Positions 1 through 6,919 of a stretch of DNA of 19,316 nucleotides are shown here, one piece after another. Position 1 is the stretch's first letter, and each line of letters starts with the position of its first letter. The stretch is taken from positions 1 to 19,316 of the forward strand of contig URCT01000040.1 in the NCBI GenBank assembly GCA_900546385.1, given 5' to 3'. Both the position numbers and the translations under genes were made by a program. This DNA is from an uncultured Eubacteriales bacterium (GTDB taxonomy: Bacteria; Bacillota; Clostridia; Oscillospirales; CAG-382). The notes under the pieces are model-generated. The model was not told the origin of the DNA and ran no database searches. It worked only from the letters and a program-made list of their open reading frames with translations.

Positions 1-247
1 AAAGAAGATTTCCCGCGAGCTCTACAATATGCAGAAATCGAAATCGCGGAGCAAGTTTCCGCAATATCTGCAAAGCGAGCCGGAGGATTTCACAACCGAT
101 GAAGCGGCGCGCTTTTTTTATTTAAGCGAATATGCCGATGTTTCCTTTGCCGACGGATTGACGCTTGCCGCGCTTTCGGAGCACGGAAAAGCCTTAATTG
201 GCAAAAATGCGGTGGAAACTCTGGCAAGTGCCTTCTCGGGGACTTGA
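1..247 (+). CDS. 3' end of an unidentified protein-coding gene (partial)
   Basis: An open frame enters from the left edge (first full codon at 2) and runs 81 codons to a TGA at 245-247. I do not recognise the protein. What is visible is a basic stretch near residues 10-20 (KSKSRSKF) followed by an acidic, Ala- and Leu-rich tail ending in ASAFSGT, without membrane segments, cysteines or a clear motif. The Met at 29 has no convincing ribosome binding site, so I read the frame as the C-terminal part of a longer protein beginning outside the window. Its stop codon overlaps the -35 box of the next gene's promoter, so the genes are tightly packed but need not share a transcript. The frame's coding status rests on its openness to the window edge and its fit with the downstream promoter. 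Confidence 0.6.
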   Translation, partial: KKISRELYNMQKSKSRSKFPQYLQSEPEDFTTDEAARFFYLSEYADVSFADGLTLAALSEHGKALIGKNAVETLASAFSGT

Positions 248-272
248 TTTTTTCGCAAAAACCATGTATACT
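244..272 (+). promoter_or_regulatory. Sigma-A-type promoter for the uracil-DNA glycosylase gene
   Basis: TTGATT (244-249), a 17-bp spacer and TATACT (267-272) match the housekeeping consensus closely. Transcription would start near 279, leaving a leader of about 60 nt before the ATG at 339. The placement argues against the in-frame ATG at 198 as the glycosylase start, because that codon lies upstream of the promoter. Confidence 0.65.
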
Positions 273-278
273 GTTTAT

Positions 279-299
279 AACGACTATCCAAACGACTAT
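279..299 (+). repeat. 9-bp direct repeat at the predicted transcription start
   Basis: AACGACTAT occurs at 279-287 and again at 291-299, a 12-bp period. The first copy begins at the predicted +1 of the glycosylase promoter. It could be a protein-binding site or chance. No matching copies were noticed at the other promoters. Confidence 0.5.
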
Positions 300-338
300 T
301 TTGCCTTTGATTTTGAAAAAAACGGAGATACACGGCCT

Positions 339-965
339 ATGAATGACCTTTTGAATACAGATGACAACCGGGCGGCATGGGAAGAACTCGAAAAACGCTG
401 TCAGGCCTGCACCGGCTGCGCCTTACATAAAACCAAAACCAACACGGTTTTCGGCTGCGGCAACCGAACGTCGAAGGTTATGTTTGTCGGTGAAGCACCC
501 GGCGAAAGCGAGGATTTGCAAGGACTTCCGTTTGTCGGTGCGTCGGGTCAGCTGCTTGACCGCTATTTGGATGCCGTGGGGCTTCCGCGCGAAAGCGTTT
601 ACATTGCCAACATCTTAAAATGCCGGCCGCCGCACAACCGTGATCCGCTTCCCGAAGAAGAGGATGTATGCATCAATTTTCTGCGTGCCCAGCTGCGGCT
701 TGTAAAGCCGAAGCTTTTGGTCTGTCTCGGCCGCATTGCCGCCGGCCGTTTGATTAAGCCGAATTTCCGCATCACCGCCGAGCACGGCAAATGGTTTGAA
801 AAGGGCGGCTATGAATTGTGCGCCGTATACCATCCGTCGGCTTTACTGCGCGATGCGTCCAAGCGCGAGGATATGCTATGGGATATGTGGGCCATCGCCC
901 GGCGCGTCAAAGAGCTTTATGCCGATGAAGCGGACAAAGCGGACAAAAAGGAAGAAAACGCATGA
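339..965 (+). CDS. Family 4 (iron-sulfur) uracil-DNA glycosylase
   Basis: This 208-residue enzyme should remove uracil from DNA, produced by cytosine deamination or misincorporation, as the first step of base excision repair. The family 4 signatures are present: GEAPGESEDLQG at residues 51-62 followed by PFVGASGQLLD, NILKCRPPHNRDP at 91-103, and HPSALLR at 165-171. The likely 4Fe-4S ligands are C24 and C27 (CTGC), C95 and C111, with the spacing known for thermophilic family 4 enzymes. The length is typical. The ATG at 339 is chosen because it has GGAGA ten bases upstream and follows the promoter at 244-272. The frame is open from further upstream, but the extra N-terminal residues resemble no part of the family. 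Its stop overlaps the start of the AraC gene (ATGA at 962-965), implying one transcript and translational coupling. Confidence 0.93.
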   Translation: MNDLLNTDDNRAAWEELEKRCQACTGCALHKTKTNTVFGCGNRTSKVMFVGEAPGESEDLQGLPFVGASGQLLDRYLDAVGLPRESVYIANILKCRPPHNRDPLPEEEDVCINFLRAQLRLVKPKLLVCLGRIAAGRLIKPNFRITAEHGKWFEKGGYELCAVYHPSALLRDASKREDMLWDMWAIARRVKELYADEADKADKKEENA

Positions 966-1849
966 GCGGCACGGCAAAAACAGGCGGCCGTTCGTCTTCA
1001 AAAAGTATGGAAAACGGCGAAAGATCCATGCTTTTGGGCTTGGACGATACGCTCGAAAACGGCTTTTTGGTACGGGAAACATTCCTTGCCGAAGGCGATT
1101 TCTGTCCGCCGCACTGGCACGATTATTTGGAATTTGAATTTGTCACAGACGGTCACGGCACACATATTTACAACGGCAAAAGCTATCCGCTTTCGCGCGG
1201 AAGCACGTATTTGATTACCTACGGCGATTTTCATGCCGTGCGTGCCGATGCGCCGCTTTCGATTGTCAATGTACGCTTTACCGAAGAGGTTCTGCCCGAG
1301 GAACTAAATCATGCCATTACGCGGCTTGCCGGACAATGCCTGACAGAGCTGTCAAGCGAAGAAGCGGAGCAGACTTCCCTTCTCTGCCGCAAGCTGCAAA
1401 ACGAACAACGGCAAAAGCGGCCGTTTTATGCGCTTGTGTGCCAAGGCATTTTACGTGAGTTGATTGTGACGCTGCTTCGGAAAACAACGGCGGAACGGGC
1501 GGTTCACAGCGATCCGTCGTTAGTTCAGAACGCCGTTGCGCTCATTTTGCGTGATTTTCGCAAGAACCTGACGGTTGCCTCCGCGGCAAAAGCGTTATGT
1601 GTATCGCCCAACTATTTCGGTGCGGCGTTTCGCAAGGCGACCGGTGTTTCCTTCAACGAATATCTGAACCGCACACGCTTAAAATACGCCTGTGCGCTGC
1701 TTTTGCAAAGCGATCTGCCCGTTAAAAGCATTGCTTACGAGGCCGGTTATGCCTCGACCGAATACTTTTTATATGTCTTTCGCCGCTTTTTCGGCATGAC
1801 GCCGAGCGCGTATCGGCGTTTCGAGGGCGGCACCGCGGAAAACCGTTGA
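962..1849 (+). CDS. AraC-family transcriptional regulator with N-terminal cupin
   Basis: The 295-residue protein has the two-part layout of sugar-responsive AraC regulators. Residues about 35-110 form a cupin-like beta-barrel, with PPHWHDYLEFEF near 49-60 supplying the typical histidines (H51, H53). Residues about 187-287 form the double helix-turn-helix: first helix pair around LTVASAAKALCVSPNYFGAAF, second around SIAYEAGYASTEYFLYVFRRFFGMTPSAYRR, the classic AraC C-terminal signature. The start at 962 has AAGGAAG at 948-954, seven bases upstream. It overlaps the glycosylase stop by four bases, so it is probably transcribed with that repair gene. The natural target is the GH2 mannosidase gene 95 bp downstream, which has its own promoter, but this is inferred from adjacency only. 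The effector cannot be told from the sequence. Confidence 0.93.
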   Translation: MSGTAKTGGRSSSKSMENGERSMLLGLDDTLENGFLVRETFLAEGDFCPPHWHDYLEFEFVTDGHGTHIYNGKSYPLSRGSTYLITYGDFHAVRADAPLSIVNVRFTEEVLPEELNHAITRLAGQCLTELSSEEAEQTSLLCRKLQNEQRQKRPFYALVCQGILRELIVTLLRKTTAERAVHSDPSLVQNAVALILRDFRKNLTVASAAKALCVSPNYFGAAFRKATGVSFNEYLNRTRLKYACALLLQSDLPVKSIAYEAGYASTEYFLYVFRRFFGMTPSAYRRFEGGTAENR

Positions 1850-1878
1850 TTTTCTTACCTCCGACCGTGTTTTTCGTC

Positions 1879-1907
1879 TTTACAGAATTCCTCTTTTCGG
1901 GTATACT
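1879..1907 (+). promoter_or_regulatory. Sigma-A-type promoter for the GH2 gene
   Basis: TTTACA (1879-1884), a 17-bp spacer and TATACT (1902-1907) lie in the 95-bp gap after the AraC gene, predicting a start near 1914. The leader is short, and AAGGAGA (1931-1937) sits seven bases before the ATG at 1945. No terminator hairpin was seen between the AraC stop and this promoter, so some read-through is possible. Confidence 0.75.
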
Positions 1908-1944
1908 TTTCTTAGAAACCGCAGAAACGGAAGGAGAATGACGG

Positions 1945-4227
1945 ATGTTTGATTGGAAATTATGTCTATGTCCGCACGAACAATGCAAAAACGAAAATCC
2001 GAAAACCATTGCCGCATTAACCGCGCTCGGCTATACGACAATTCCGGCGACGGTTCCCGGAAATTTTGAACTCGATCTCATGCGCGAAAACCTGCTGCCG
2101 GATCTCTATTTTTCCACCGACACGCTTGCGGCGGAGGATATGGAAAACCGCCATGTATGGTACTACACCACCTTTGAAACGGACGAGCCGGAGAGCGTTT
2201 TGCGCTTTGAGGGTGTGGATACCGTGGCCGACATTTTTGTCAACGGCACGCTTGTGCGCCAAACCGACAATATGTTTTTGCCGGTGGAGATCGACGGCGG
2301 CTTGCGCTGCGGACAAAACGAGATTGTCGTTCACATAAAGCCGGCGTGTCTTGCCGCACGCGCTTACACACTGCCAATCTCAAGCCATGCGCTGCCGTAC
2401 AATTATGCGTCGCTTGCGCTGCGCAAGGCGGCGTATATGTTCGGTTGGGACATTATGCCGCGCATCGTTTCGGCAGGGCTTTGGAAGCCTGTCAAGCTGC
2501 TGCCGCCGAAAAAGAAGGATCGGATCGAAGAAATCTATTTTGTGACCAACCGCGTCAGTGAACAATACAAATTCGGAACGCTCCGGTTCCATTACCGCCT
2601 ATCTTTGGACGGTGATTTTGCACGCGATTATACGGTGAACGTTCACGGCAAATGCGGCGACAGCGAGTTTTCCTTCACGACCGTGCCGTGGCACACCGAC
2701 GGTGCGTTTGATTTTACGATACAGGATTGCCTGTTTTGGGCGCCGCGTCCGCAGGGCGTGCCCAATCTGTATGAGGTGACCGTCGAGCTGTATCGCGGTG
2801 ACTTGCTTTGCGACGCAAAAACGCTTGAACTCGGCGTGCGCACGGTGCGGCTTCTCATGACGGAATGTGCCGGCGACGACGGCGAATTCTGTTTTGAGAT
2901 CAACGGCAAAAAGACATTTCTTCTCGGCACAAACTGGGTGCCGCTCGACGCGTTCCCGTCGCGCTTTGAAGAGCGGCTGCCGAAGGCATTAGAAATGCTC
3001 GACGATATCGGCTGCAACGCCGTGCGCTGTTGGGGCGGCGGTGTGTATGAATCCGATGAATTCTATCGGTTCTGCGACCGCAAGGGCATTTTGGTATGGC
3101 AGGATTTCGGCATGGGCTGCGGCGTTTATCCCCAGGAAAAGGCGTTTGCCGAACGGTTGGAAAAAGAGATTATAGCGGTCGTCAAGCGTCTGCGTGAACA
3201 CGCGTGTATCGTGCTTTGGGCGGGCGACAACGAAAACGACTGCGCCTATATGGAATGGATGGGCTATCGCAAAGACCCGAACGAGAATTTCTTAACGCGC
3301 GAGACCGTCAAGCGTGCCGTTAAGGCGCACGATTATGCACGTCCGTACTTGCCCAGTTCACCCTATATCGGCGAAGAGGCGTACAGAACCGGCAAGCCCA
3401 CCAGCGAAGACCATTTATGGGGACCGCGCGACTATTTCAAGGGCGATTTCTACCGCAATGCGCAAAGCCATTTTGCCAGTGAGACCGGCTATCACGGCTT
3501 CCCGTCGGTATCGTCCCTAAAGCGTTTTTTGAAAACTCCCGACGTTATTTTCAAGCCGGACGGCACGCCGACCGACGAGTATTTGGTGCACGCCGCCATG
3601 ATGGAGCCGAATCCGAACGGGCCGTATTCCTATCGCATCCGGCTTGCCTATTCCCAGGTGGAAACGCTGTTTGGAAAAGCCGAAAGTGACCTTGCCGACT
3701 TTGTTAAGGAAAGCCAGATTTCCCAAGCCGAGGCGAAAAAGTACTTTATCGAGCGATTCCGCATCGGAAAATGGCGCAGAACCGGCATTTTGTGGTGGAA
3801 TTTGGTGGATGGCTGGCCGCAGGTATCCGACGCGATTGTGGACTGGTACTACACCAAAAAGCTTGCTTACCACTACATCAAGCGTTCTCAGGCACCGGTA
3901 TGCCTGATGTTTGACGAGCCGGACGCAAACAAAACGTTGCGTCTTGTGGGTGTCAACGACCTTGCGGAAGACAAGACGGTCACATACACGGTAAAGGATG
4001 TGCTGTCGGGCAAAACGGTGCTGTCGGGAAATGCCAAGATCGCCGCCGACGGCTCACAGACGCTTGCGTTCCTGCCGCTTGAAACCGACGAAATGCGGTT
4101 TTACCTCATCGAATGGCAAGGCGACCAAACCGGCCGCAACCACTTTACAGCCAATATGCCGAACATCGATTACAAGACCTACCTTGCCGCCATTCAAGCG
4201 TGCGGCATGGCCGAATTTGAAGATTAG
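1945..4227 (+). CDS. Glycoside hydrolase family 2, beta-mannosidase type
   Basis: This 760-residue enzyme is predicted to hydrolyse terminal beta-linked sugars, most likely mannose, by the retaining mechanism of GH2. The N-terminal jelly-roll (about 1-190) contains RHVWYYTTFE and a SAGLWKPVKL segment. An immunoglobulin-like domain follows (about 195-305), then a TIM barrel from about 310. WAGDNEND places the acid/base at E430, and FASETGYHGFPS places the nucleophile at E513. ILWWNLVDGWPQVSDAIVDWYY near 615-636 matches the end of the barrel in beta-mannosidases. The acid/base motif is usually GNNE, so D428 is a departure. The protein is somewhat shorter than typical beta-mannosidases (about 820-850). 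There is no signal peptide, so it should act in the cytoplasm on imported oligosaccharides. Exact substrate is uncertain within GH2. Confidence 0.9.
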   Translation: MFDWKLCLCPHEQCKNENPKTIAALTALGYTTIPATVPGNFELDLMRENLLPDLYFSTDTLAAEDMENRHVWYYTTFETDEPESVLRFEGVDTVADIFVNGTLVRQTDNMFLPVEIDGGLRCGQNEIVVHIKPACLAARAYTLPISSHALPYNYASLALRKAAYMFGWDIMPRIVSAGLWKPVKLLPPKKKDRIEEIYFVTNRVSEQYKFGTLRFHYRLSLDGDFARDYTVNVHGKCGDSEFSFTTVPWHTDGAFDFTIQDCLFWAPRPQGVPNLYEVTVELYRGDLLCDAKTLELGVRTVRLLMTECAGDDGEFCFEINGKKTFLLGTNWVPLDAFPSRFEERLPKALEMLDDIGCNAVRCWGGGVYESDEFYRFCDRKGILVWQDFGMGCGVYPQEKAFAERLEKEIIAVVKRLREHACIVLWAGDNENDCAYMEWMGYRKDPNENFLTRETVKRAVKAHDYARPYLPSSPYIGEEAYRTGKPTSEDHLWGPRDYFKGDFYRNAQSHFASETGYHGFPSVSSLKRFLKTPDVIFKPDGTPTDEYLVHAAMMEPNPNGPYSYRIRLAYSQVETLFGKAESDLADFVKESQISQAEAKKYFIERFRIGKWRRTGILWWNLVDGWPQVSDAIVDWYYTKKLAYHYIKRSQAPVCLMFDEPDANKTLRLVGVNDLAEDKTVTYTVKDVLSGKTVLSGNAKIAADGSQTLAFLPLETDEMRFYLIEWQGDQTGRNHFTANMPNIDYKTYLAAIQACGMAEFED

Positions 4228-4230
4228 TCA

Positions 4231-4267
4231 AACAACCCGACAGGACAAAACAGCCTGTCGGGTTGTT
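4231..4267 (+). terminator. Rho-independent terminator of the GH2 gene
   Basis: A perfect 14-bp stem (4231-4244 with 4254-4267) closes a 9-nt loop, starting three bases after the GH2 stop codon. It is followed by a T-rich but interrupted tract (TTGTTGTTTGTTC). The flank on the other side is not T-rich, so it should work mainly on the plus strand. The rest of the gap to 4342 holds no other clear element, and no good terminator for the vWA gene was found. Confidence 0.85.
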
Positions 4268-4342
4268 GTTTGTTCTCGCGGGCGTGCGTCGGAAGAATTT
4301 TCCACCAAAAACACGTCGTGAAGCTTAAGCGCACGGAATTCT

Positions 4343-4990
4343 TTATCTGCCCGTTTTCTTCGAATGCTCTTCGATTTTCTGTTTCCAGCTCTGCGAAACC
4401 GGCCGCGACGCACGCATATCGGAAACGACCTCGCACACCGAAGCAAAATTCAGCTCCGTACCGACCTCATCGGCCGCATAGGTTACGGCGCGTTCTTTGG
4501 TGATGCCGAAATCGGCTGCCGTTTCGATGGCATCGATGTTAGCGCCCAAAAACAAAAACTCCCATCCGTATTTTTCCTTTTGCAGGCATACCATGTCCTT
4601 CACCATGCGGTATGTATATTCCATGCTGGCATTTTCGCAGCCGTCGGTGGTGATCACAACGATGGTTTTCGCCGGAACTTCGCTCGGAAGCGCGTTTTTA
4701 TGCCGGTTGGAAACGCGTTTGACCGTTTCGCCGACGGCATCAAGAAGTGCTGTCATGCCGCGTGCGTAGTATTGGCGATTCGTCAAAGGCTCGACCTTTC
4801 GGATATCCACACGGTCGTGGATGGTTTCGCATTTGTCATCGAACAGCACGGTCGTCACGACGGCCTGTCCGGGTTCGGCTTTCTGCTTTTTCAAGAAGCT
4901 GTTGTAGCCGCCGATGGTATCTTTTTCAAGGCCGCTCATCGAGCCGCTGCGATCGAGGATGTAAACGATTTCGGTAAGATTCTTGTTCAT
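4343..4990 (-). CDS. Small cytoplasmic von Willebrand factor A domain protein
   Basis: The 215-residue protein is almost entirely one vWA domain, a metal-dependent protein-interaction fold. The MIDAS residues are visible: D13-R-S15-G-S17 after the first strand (EIVYILDRSGSM), T80 in the GMTALLDAVG segment, and D116 in VVITTDGCENAS. There is no signal peptide or membrane segment, so it acts inside the cell. The start at 4990 is chosen because the domain begins directly after it and a GAGAGG-type ribosome binding site (5000-5005) lies nine bases upstream. An in-frame ATG at 5101 would add 37 unrelated residues and overlap the macro gene. It follows the macro-domain gene on the same strand after 79 bases, suggesting a functional pair. 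It resembles intracellular TerY-like vWA proteins in size, but no tellurite-resistance neighbours are present. Partner and role are unknown. Confidence 0.88.
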   Translation of the reverse strand: MNKNLTEIVYILDRSGSMSGLEKDTIGGYNSFLKKQKAEPGQAVVTTVLFDDKCETIHDRVDIRKVEPLTNRQYYARGMTALLDAVGETVKRVSNRHKNALPSEVPAKTIVVITTDGCENASMEYTYRMVKDMVCLQKEKYGWEFLFLGANIDAIETAADFGITKERAVTYAADEVGTELNFASVCEVVSDMRASRPVSQSWKQKIEEHSKKTGR

Positions 4991-4996
4991 AAAGGA

Positions 4997-5048
4997 AAAC
5001 CTCTCTTTCATTTGATGGCACAATTGTACCACAAGAAAAGAGAGGTTT
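4997..5048 (-). promoter_or_regulatory. Long hairpin burying the vWA gene's ribosome binding site
   Basis: AAACCTCTCTTT (4997-5008) pairs perfectly with AAAGAGAGGTTT (5037-5048), a 12-bp stem. Within it, 5016-5031 is a near-perfect 16-bp palindrome (one G-U pair). On the minus-strand transcript the 3' arm contains the vWA ribosome binding site and is followed by TTTTCCTTT. The structure could therefore be an attenuator or terminator after the macro gene, a translational block, or both. Confidence 0.6.
5023..5031 (-). promoter_or_regulatory. Possible extended -10 promoter inside the macro-vWA junction
   Basis: On the minus strand TGG-TACAAT (5031 to 5023) fits an extended -10 element, but the -35 position (ACCAAA) is poor. 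A start near 5016 would give a vWA mRNA lacking the 5' arm of the long hairpin, leaving its ribosome binding site free. The palindrome at 5016-5031 covers this -10 and could be an operator. Confidence 0.35.
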
Positions 5049-5049
5049 G

Positions 5050-5066
5050 GTCGCTTGTGAAGCGAC
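5050..5066 (-). other. Short hairpin directly after the macro gene stop
   Basis: GTCGCTT (5050-5056) and AAGCGAC (5060-5066) form a perfect 7-bp stem with a 3-nt loop, beginning three bases beyond the macro gene stop codon. No T-run follows, so it is more likely a 3'-end stabilising element or part of the larger junction structure than a terminator on its own. Confidence 0.45.
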
Positions 5067-5069
5067 AAA

Positions 5070-6260
5070 TCAATTGCCAAGCAATGCTTCATCAAACGCA
5101 AACAGCGTTTCGTTTATCTCGTAAATGTCATAGCGATTATGCTCGATAAAATACTCGATGATGATATCAAACCGCAGGCTTTCCGAAAAGGCAAACCCGG
5201 CACGGGAAAGCAGGTCGCGCGCCTCGTCCATGTTTAGCCGCAAGCCGATGATGAGGGCAAAAACCGTCGCTTTTTTGGGTACGTAGTCCTTTTTTCGGAT
5301 CTTCGAAAAAAGCTTGCGGTCGATGTTGGCACGCTTGTAGACCTCCACGTCGGTCATGCCCTTTTCGTCGATCAGGCGCAACAGCATTTCGGAAAAGGTC
5401 TCGGATTTCCGGTCAAGCAGATCGGCAAGCGAACGGTCTCGGAGGGCATCAAGAAGTGACATCGATGCTTGTTTGCACACAGCTTCGGACGAAGAATTCG
5501 TCTGCCTGTCGGAAAGCGGTTTTGTGCGCGGAAACGATTTCGCCTGCGGATGCGATATTTCGTCATGCGGCGGATTCTCTTTGGCGGTATAATCATGCTT
5601 GCCGGTGCTTCCCGGAAAATCGTCCGGAGCCGGTGCAGCATCAACCGGAAAAGCATCCGGAGCCGGTGCGCCAAACGGCATATTGACCGACACATCCTCC
5701 GGCATACGGCTTGCAGCCGGCGGGCGCACCTCCCGTTCGTCAATATAGCTGCGGATGTCCTCATACAGAGTCCGGCTGATTTCAAACGAGGCTTTGTCAT
5801 AGACCACCAAAAAGACCAGCATATCGGTTTCCGATTCCTGCAAAAAATCTTTGATGGCATTTGTTGCAATGCGTAGTGCTTTATCCTTCGGATAACCGTA
5901 AATACCGGAAGAAATGAGCGGAAATGCGATCGATTCAAAGCCGTTTTCCGCGGCAAGTCGCAGAGAATTGCGGTAGCAATCGCCCAAAAGACGTTCTTGG
6001 TTTGCCGGGTCTTTTCCGTAAACGGGTCCGACCGTATGGATAATCGCTTTGGCTTTCAGCTTAAAGCCTTTTGTCATCACGGCATCACCGACCGCGCACG
6101 AGCCGATTTTCCGGCAGGCAAGCGCAAGCGGCAGGAAACCAGCGGCCTTAAAGATCGCGCCGCAGACGCCGCCGCCCGGCAGCAATTTGGTATTGGCGGC
6201 ATTGACAATGGCATCGCAGGAAAGGGTTGTGATATCGGCACGCAGGAATGTAAGCGGCAT
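5070..6260 (-). CDS. Macro-domain protein with C-terminal HTH-like domain
   Basis: Residues 1 to about 170 are a macro domain, the fold that binds ADP-ribose and often removes ADP-ribose or O-acetyl groups. VNAANTKLLPGGGVCGAI near 19-36 and PLISSGIYGYPKDKA near 114-128 are the two ligand loops, and TVGPVYG lies between. A Pro/Asp-rich linker (about 178-265) contains an 11-residue tandem repeat. Residues about 284-396 form a helical domain (ETFSEMLLRLIDEKGMTDVE onward) that I recognise as a widespread Firmicute module beginning with an XRE-like helix-turn-helix. The ATG at 6260 has AAGGAG seven bases upstream. A TTG at 6266 lies too close to that site. The gene follows the khpA terminator and precedes the vWA gene, so it probably heads a two-gene unit. 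The combination suggests sensing of an ADP-ribose ligand coupled to nucleic-acid or protein binding, but this is inferred. Confidence 0.85.
   Translation of the reverse strand: MPLTFLRADITTLSCDAIVNAANTKLLPGGGVCGAIFKAAGFLPLALACRKIGSCAVGDAVMTKGFKLKAKAIIHTVGPVYGKDPANQERLLGDCYRNSLRLAAENGFESIAFPLISSGIYGYPKDKALRIATNAIKDFLQESETDMLVFLVVYDKASFEISRTLYEDIRSYIDEREVRPPAASRMPEDVSVNMPFGAPAPDAFPVDAAPAPDDFPGSTGKHDYTAKENPPHDEISHPQAKSFPRTKPLSDRQTNSSSEAVCKQASMSLLDALRDRSLADLLDRKSETFSEMLLRLIDEKGMTDVEVYKRANIDRKLFSKIRKKDYVPKKATVFALIIGLRLNMDEARDLLSRAGFAFSESLRFDIIIEYFIEHNRYDIYEINETLFAFDEALLGN
5612..5669 (-). repeat. 33-bp tandem duplication in the macro protein linker
   Basis: Two similar 25-bp blocks (5612-5636 and 5645-5669) are offset by 33 bp and encode APAPDDFP and APAPDAFP in the linker between the macro and HTH-like domains. 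The in-frame duplication changes only linker length and indicates an unconstrained, probably disordered segment. Confidence 0.7.
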
Positions 6261-6281
6261 GGGCAATCTCCTTTCAACATT

Positions 6282-6312
6282 AAAAAAGGTTGTCTACAGA
6301 TGCAAACAACCT
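6282..6312 (-). terminator. Terminator of the ylxM-ffh-rpsP-khpA operon
   Basis: AGGTTGT (6287-6293) and ACAACCT (6306-6312) form a 7-bp stem with a 12-nt loop, followed on the minus strand by a T run (complement of 6282-6287). It lies 24 bases after the khpA stop and just upstream of the macro gene's ribosome binding site. I saw no clear separate promoter for the macro gene between them, so it may be fed by read-through. Confidence 0.75.
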
Positions 6313-6336
6313 AAAAAGCGGAATCGTTCGATTCAC

Positions 6337-6585
6337 TTATTCTTCTTCACCGTCGTTTTCGAGAATATCCACGATGACGCGCTTATTCTCACGGTTGGCA
6401 ACGGCACGCACAATGGTGCGAACCGCTTTGGCGATTCTGCCTTGCTTTCCGATTACCTTGCCGAGGTCATTTTCATCAACCATCAGCTTTAAGTAAACCG
6501 TATCGCCATCGTCCCGTTCGGTAACGACGACGCATTCCGGCTTGTTGACGATGGAGCGCGCAAGATCTGTCAGAACCTGTTTCAT
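6337..6585 (-). CDS. khpA: KhpA (YlqC-type) KH-domain RNA-binding protein
   Basis: The 82-residue protein is a single KH domain. The RNA-binding GxxG loop is G46-K-Q-G49 within DLGKVIGKQGRIAKAVRTI, and the size and acidic tail fit the KhpA/YlqC family. KhpA pairs with KhpB in many Firmicutes to bind RNA and influence cell division and post-transcriptional control. The partner is not in this window. The ATG at 6585 has a strong AAAGGAGG nine bases upstream. An in-frame TTG six bases earlier sits too close to that site. It follows rpsP by 54 bases, the standard Firmicute order, and is the last gene before a terminator. Confidence 0.93.
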   Translation of the reverse strand: MKQVLTDLARSIVNKPECVVVTERDDGDTVYLKLMVDENDLGKVIGKQGRIAKAVRTIVRAVANRENKRVIVDILENDGEEE

Positions 6586-6639
6586 GTGCAAAGACCTCCT
6601 TTAAGAACCGCCCGGCAGGCGGCATATGCGGTAAACGAA

Positions 6640-6882
6640 TTAAAGAATACCGTTCTTTTTGAGAAGAGTCTTTACGGTTTCGGTCGGCTGAGCGCCGTTT
6701 TCGATCCATTTCTTTGCCTTGTCAGAGTCGATCTGAACGGTGATCGGATCGGTAAGCGGATTGTAGTAGCCGATTTCTTCGATGAAACGGCCGTCTCTGG
6801 GATAACGGCTGTCAGCAACGACAACTCTGTAGAAAGGAGCTTTCTTTGCGCCCATTCTCTTTAATCTGATTTTAACTGCCAT
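6640..6882 (-). CDS. rpsP: 30S ribosomal protein S16
   Basis: The 80-residue protein matches ribosomal protein S16 along its whole length: MAVKIRLKRMGAKKAPFYRV at the start, VADSRYPRDGRFIEEIGYYNP (residues about 22-42) in the middle, and a short basic C-terminus. S16 is an early-binding small-subunit protein that contacts 16S rRNA. A GGAGG ribosome binding site lies just upstream of the ATG at 6882. It is 93 bases downstream of ffh and 54 bases upstream of khpA, as in Bacillus and Clostridia. The length is normal for the family. Confidence 0.97.
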   Translation of the reverse strand: MAVKIRLKRMGAKKAPFYRVVVADSRYPRDGRFIEEIGYYNPLTDPITVQIDSDKAKKWIENGAQPTETVKTLLKKNGIL

Positions 6883-6919
6883 GATTTCTTTCCTCCGAAA
6901 AAATAAATAATATAATCAT

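Noticed and set aside
198..338. Longer N-terminus for the uracil-DNA glycosylase starting at the ATG at 198
   Set aside because: The codon lies inside the previous gene and upstream of the predicted promoter, and the extra residues do not resemble the family.
4364..5149. 261-codon open frame on the plus strand opposite the vWA gene
   Set aside because: It is antisense to a clear vWA domain, has no domain of its own and no ribosome binding site context.
4343..6260. Tellurite/TerY-type stress operon
   Set aside because: Only a small vWA protein is shared with that system; TerD-family, TerC, phosphatase and kinase genes are absent.
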